DNA of 25,042 nt from a virus. The translations under genes were made by a program, and so were the position numbers. The stretch spans positions 1-25,042 of IMG/VR virus record IMGVR_UViG_3300046457_000211, one strand, 5' to 3'. Under the pieces are notes generated by a model that did no database searches, was not told where the DNA came from, and saw only the letters and a program-made list of their open reading frames with translations. Position 1 is the stretch's first letter; every line of letters starts with the position of its first letter. This document shows positions 24,820 to 25,042 of the stretch, piece after piece.

Positions 24820-25026
24820 TCAGCGCTTTCCGCGCTTTTTCGTGAACGTGGCTTTCGCCGCGTTCGCGCGCGCCGTCGCGAGTTCGTCGCGCAGCTCGGC
24901 GCACTTCTGTTCGACGGCCACGAGCTCACGACGCGCCGAAACTAGATCCATGCGCGTTCGCTCGGCCATCGCGAGCGCGTCCAACTTTTCCCGCTCGGCG
25001 CGCTCAATCTCCTGCGACGAATTCAT
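24820..25026 (-). CDS. Coiled-coil phage protein, possibly longer
   Basis: 68 aa from ATG 25026, converging on the RHH gene with a 4-nt gap. Residues 5-55 form a long heptad-like helix (SQEIERAEREKLDALAMAERTRMDLVSARRELVAVEQKCAELRDELATARAN), with a basic tail (FTKKRGKR). Such proteins can be scaffold-like or regulatory; there is no membrane segment to suggest a spanin. The frame stays open to the window edge (IALLAMNSS), so the true start could be outside. The ATG also forms an ATGA overlap with another frame's stop, suggesting that a coupled upstream gene ends here. Confidence 0.65.
   Translation of the reverse strand: MNSSQEIERAEREKLDALAMAERTRMDLVSARRELVAVEQKCAELRDELATARANAAKATFTKKRGKR
24822..24840 (+). 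terminator. Hairpin terminator for the plus-strand block
   Basis: AGCGC (24822-24826) and GCGCT (24832-24836) form a 5-bp stem with a 5-nt loop, ending in a T5 run (24836-24840). It lies just past the RHH stop and inside the 3' end of the converging minus-strand gene. The stem is short, so efficiency is uncertain; a separate small dyad (GCTGAT-GG-ATCAGC, 24811-24824) precedes it. Confidence 0.55.
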
Positions 25027-25042
25027 CGCCAGCAGCGCGATC

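Noticed and set aside
1-25042. tRNA genes and CRISPR arrays
   Set aside because: No cloverleaf-like segment with a GGTTCGAATCC-type arm and no regularly spaced repeat array was found on reading; the repeated sequences found are promoters and leaders.

Overview
The window is a 25 kb, GC-rich piece of a tailed-phage or prophage genome, most likely from a betaproteobacterial host of the Burkholderia type (inference from base composition, codon use and the protein families). It consists almost entirely of small, tightly packed genes. Several belong to small families typical of phages and prophages: HTPGPW/NARLI proteins, a GGPAFP/GMTLRDYFAAKA protein, DUF4031, tandem DUF2591 and a DUF2786-like protein. 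No capsid, tail, terminase, polymerase, integrase, lysis, rRNA or tRNA gene was seen, so this is an accessory/early region.

Layout. (1) 1-1700, minus strand: the edge of a small gene, then a beta-class DNA methyltransferase that carries an out-of-phase HNH endonuclease reading frame inside its target-recognition region. (2) 1804-12604, plus strand: about 28 small genes, mostly joined by ATGA/GTGA overlaps into long translationally coupled runs, with internal control points at 4635-4688 and 9194-9251. This block holds a winged-helix DNA-binding candidate, a secreted protein, a ClpX-type zinc-finger protein, several zinc-ribbon proteins and a cupin-like protein. (3) 12652-17875, minus strand: a 1685-residue SF2/SNF2-like DEAH helicase with a long helical N-terminal part, followed by a 54-residue coupled gene, meeting block 2 at a shared terminator-like hairpin. 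(4) 18027-24815, plus strand: about 20 small genes with a different design: short leaders, individual ribosome-binding sites and GC hairpins in the gaps, driven by repeated promoters and ending with a ribbon-helix-helix protein. (5) 24820-25026, minus strand: a coiled-coil protein at the right edge.

The strongest unexplained signal is regulatory. Five promoters (near 4660, 17962, 20999, 21911 and 23265) share a TTGnnn -35, an exact 17-bp spacer and an identical TAATAT -10. Each has a 12-bp palindrome, TTAGKCGMCTAA (site B), overlapping the -10. A second palindrome, TTTAYC-N5-GRTAAA (site A, nine copies), lies upstream of each with centres 30, 40, 49, 50 and 51 bp before the -10, that is, helically phased at about -42, -52 and -62. 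Elsewhere site A overlaps possible -10 elements of the methyltransferase, the 1804 operon, the cupin gene and the helicase. This looks like a two-factor regulon in which A may activate at some promoters and repress at others, while B represses. The wHTH (2222) and RHH (24615) proteins are candidate binders.

All functional names rest on motifs read by eye; no database search was possible. Many small genes can only be called conserved-looking phage proteins of unknown function.
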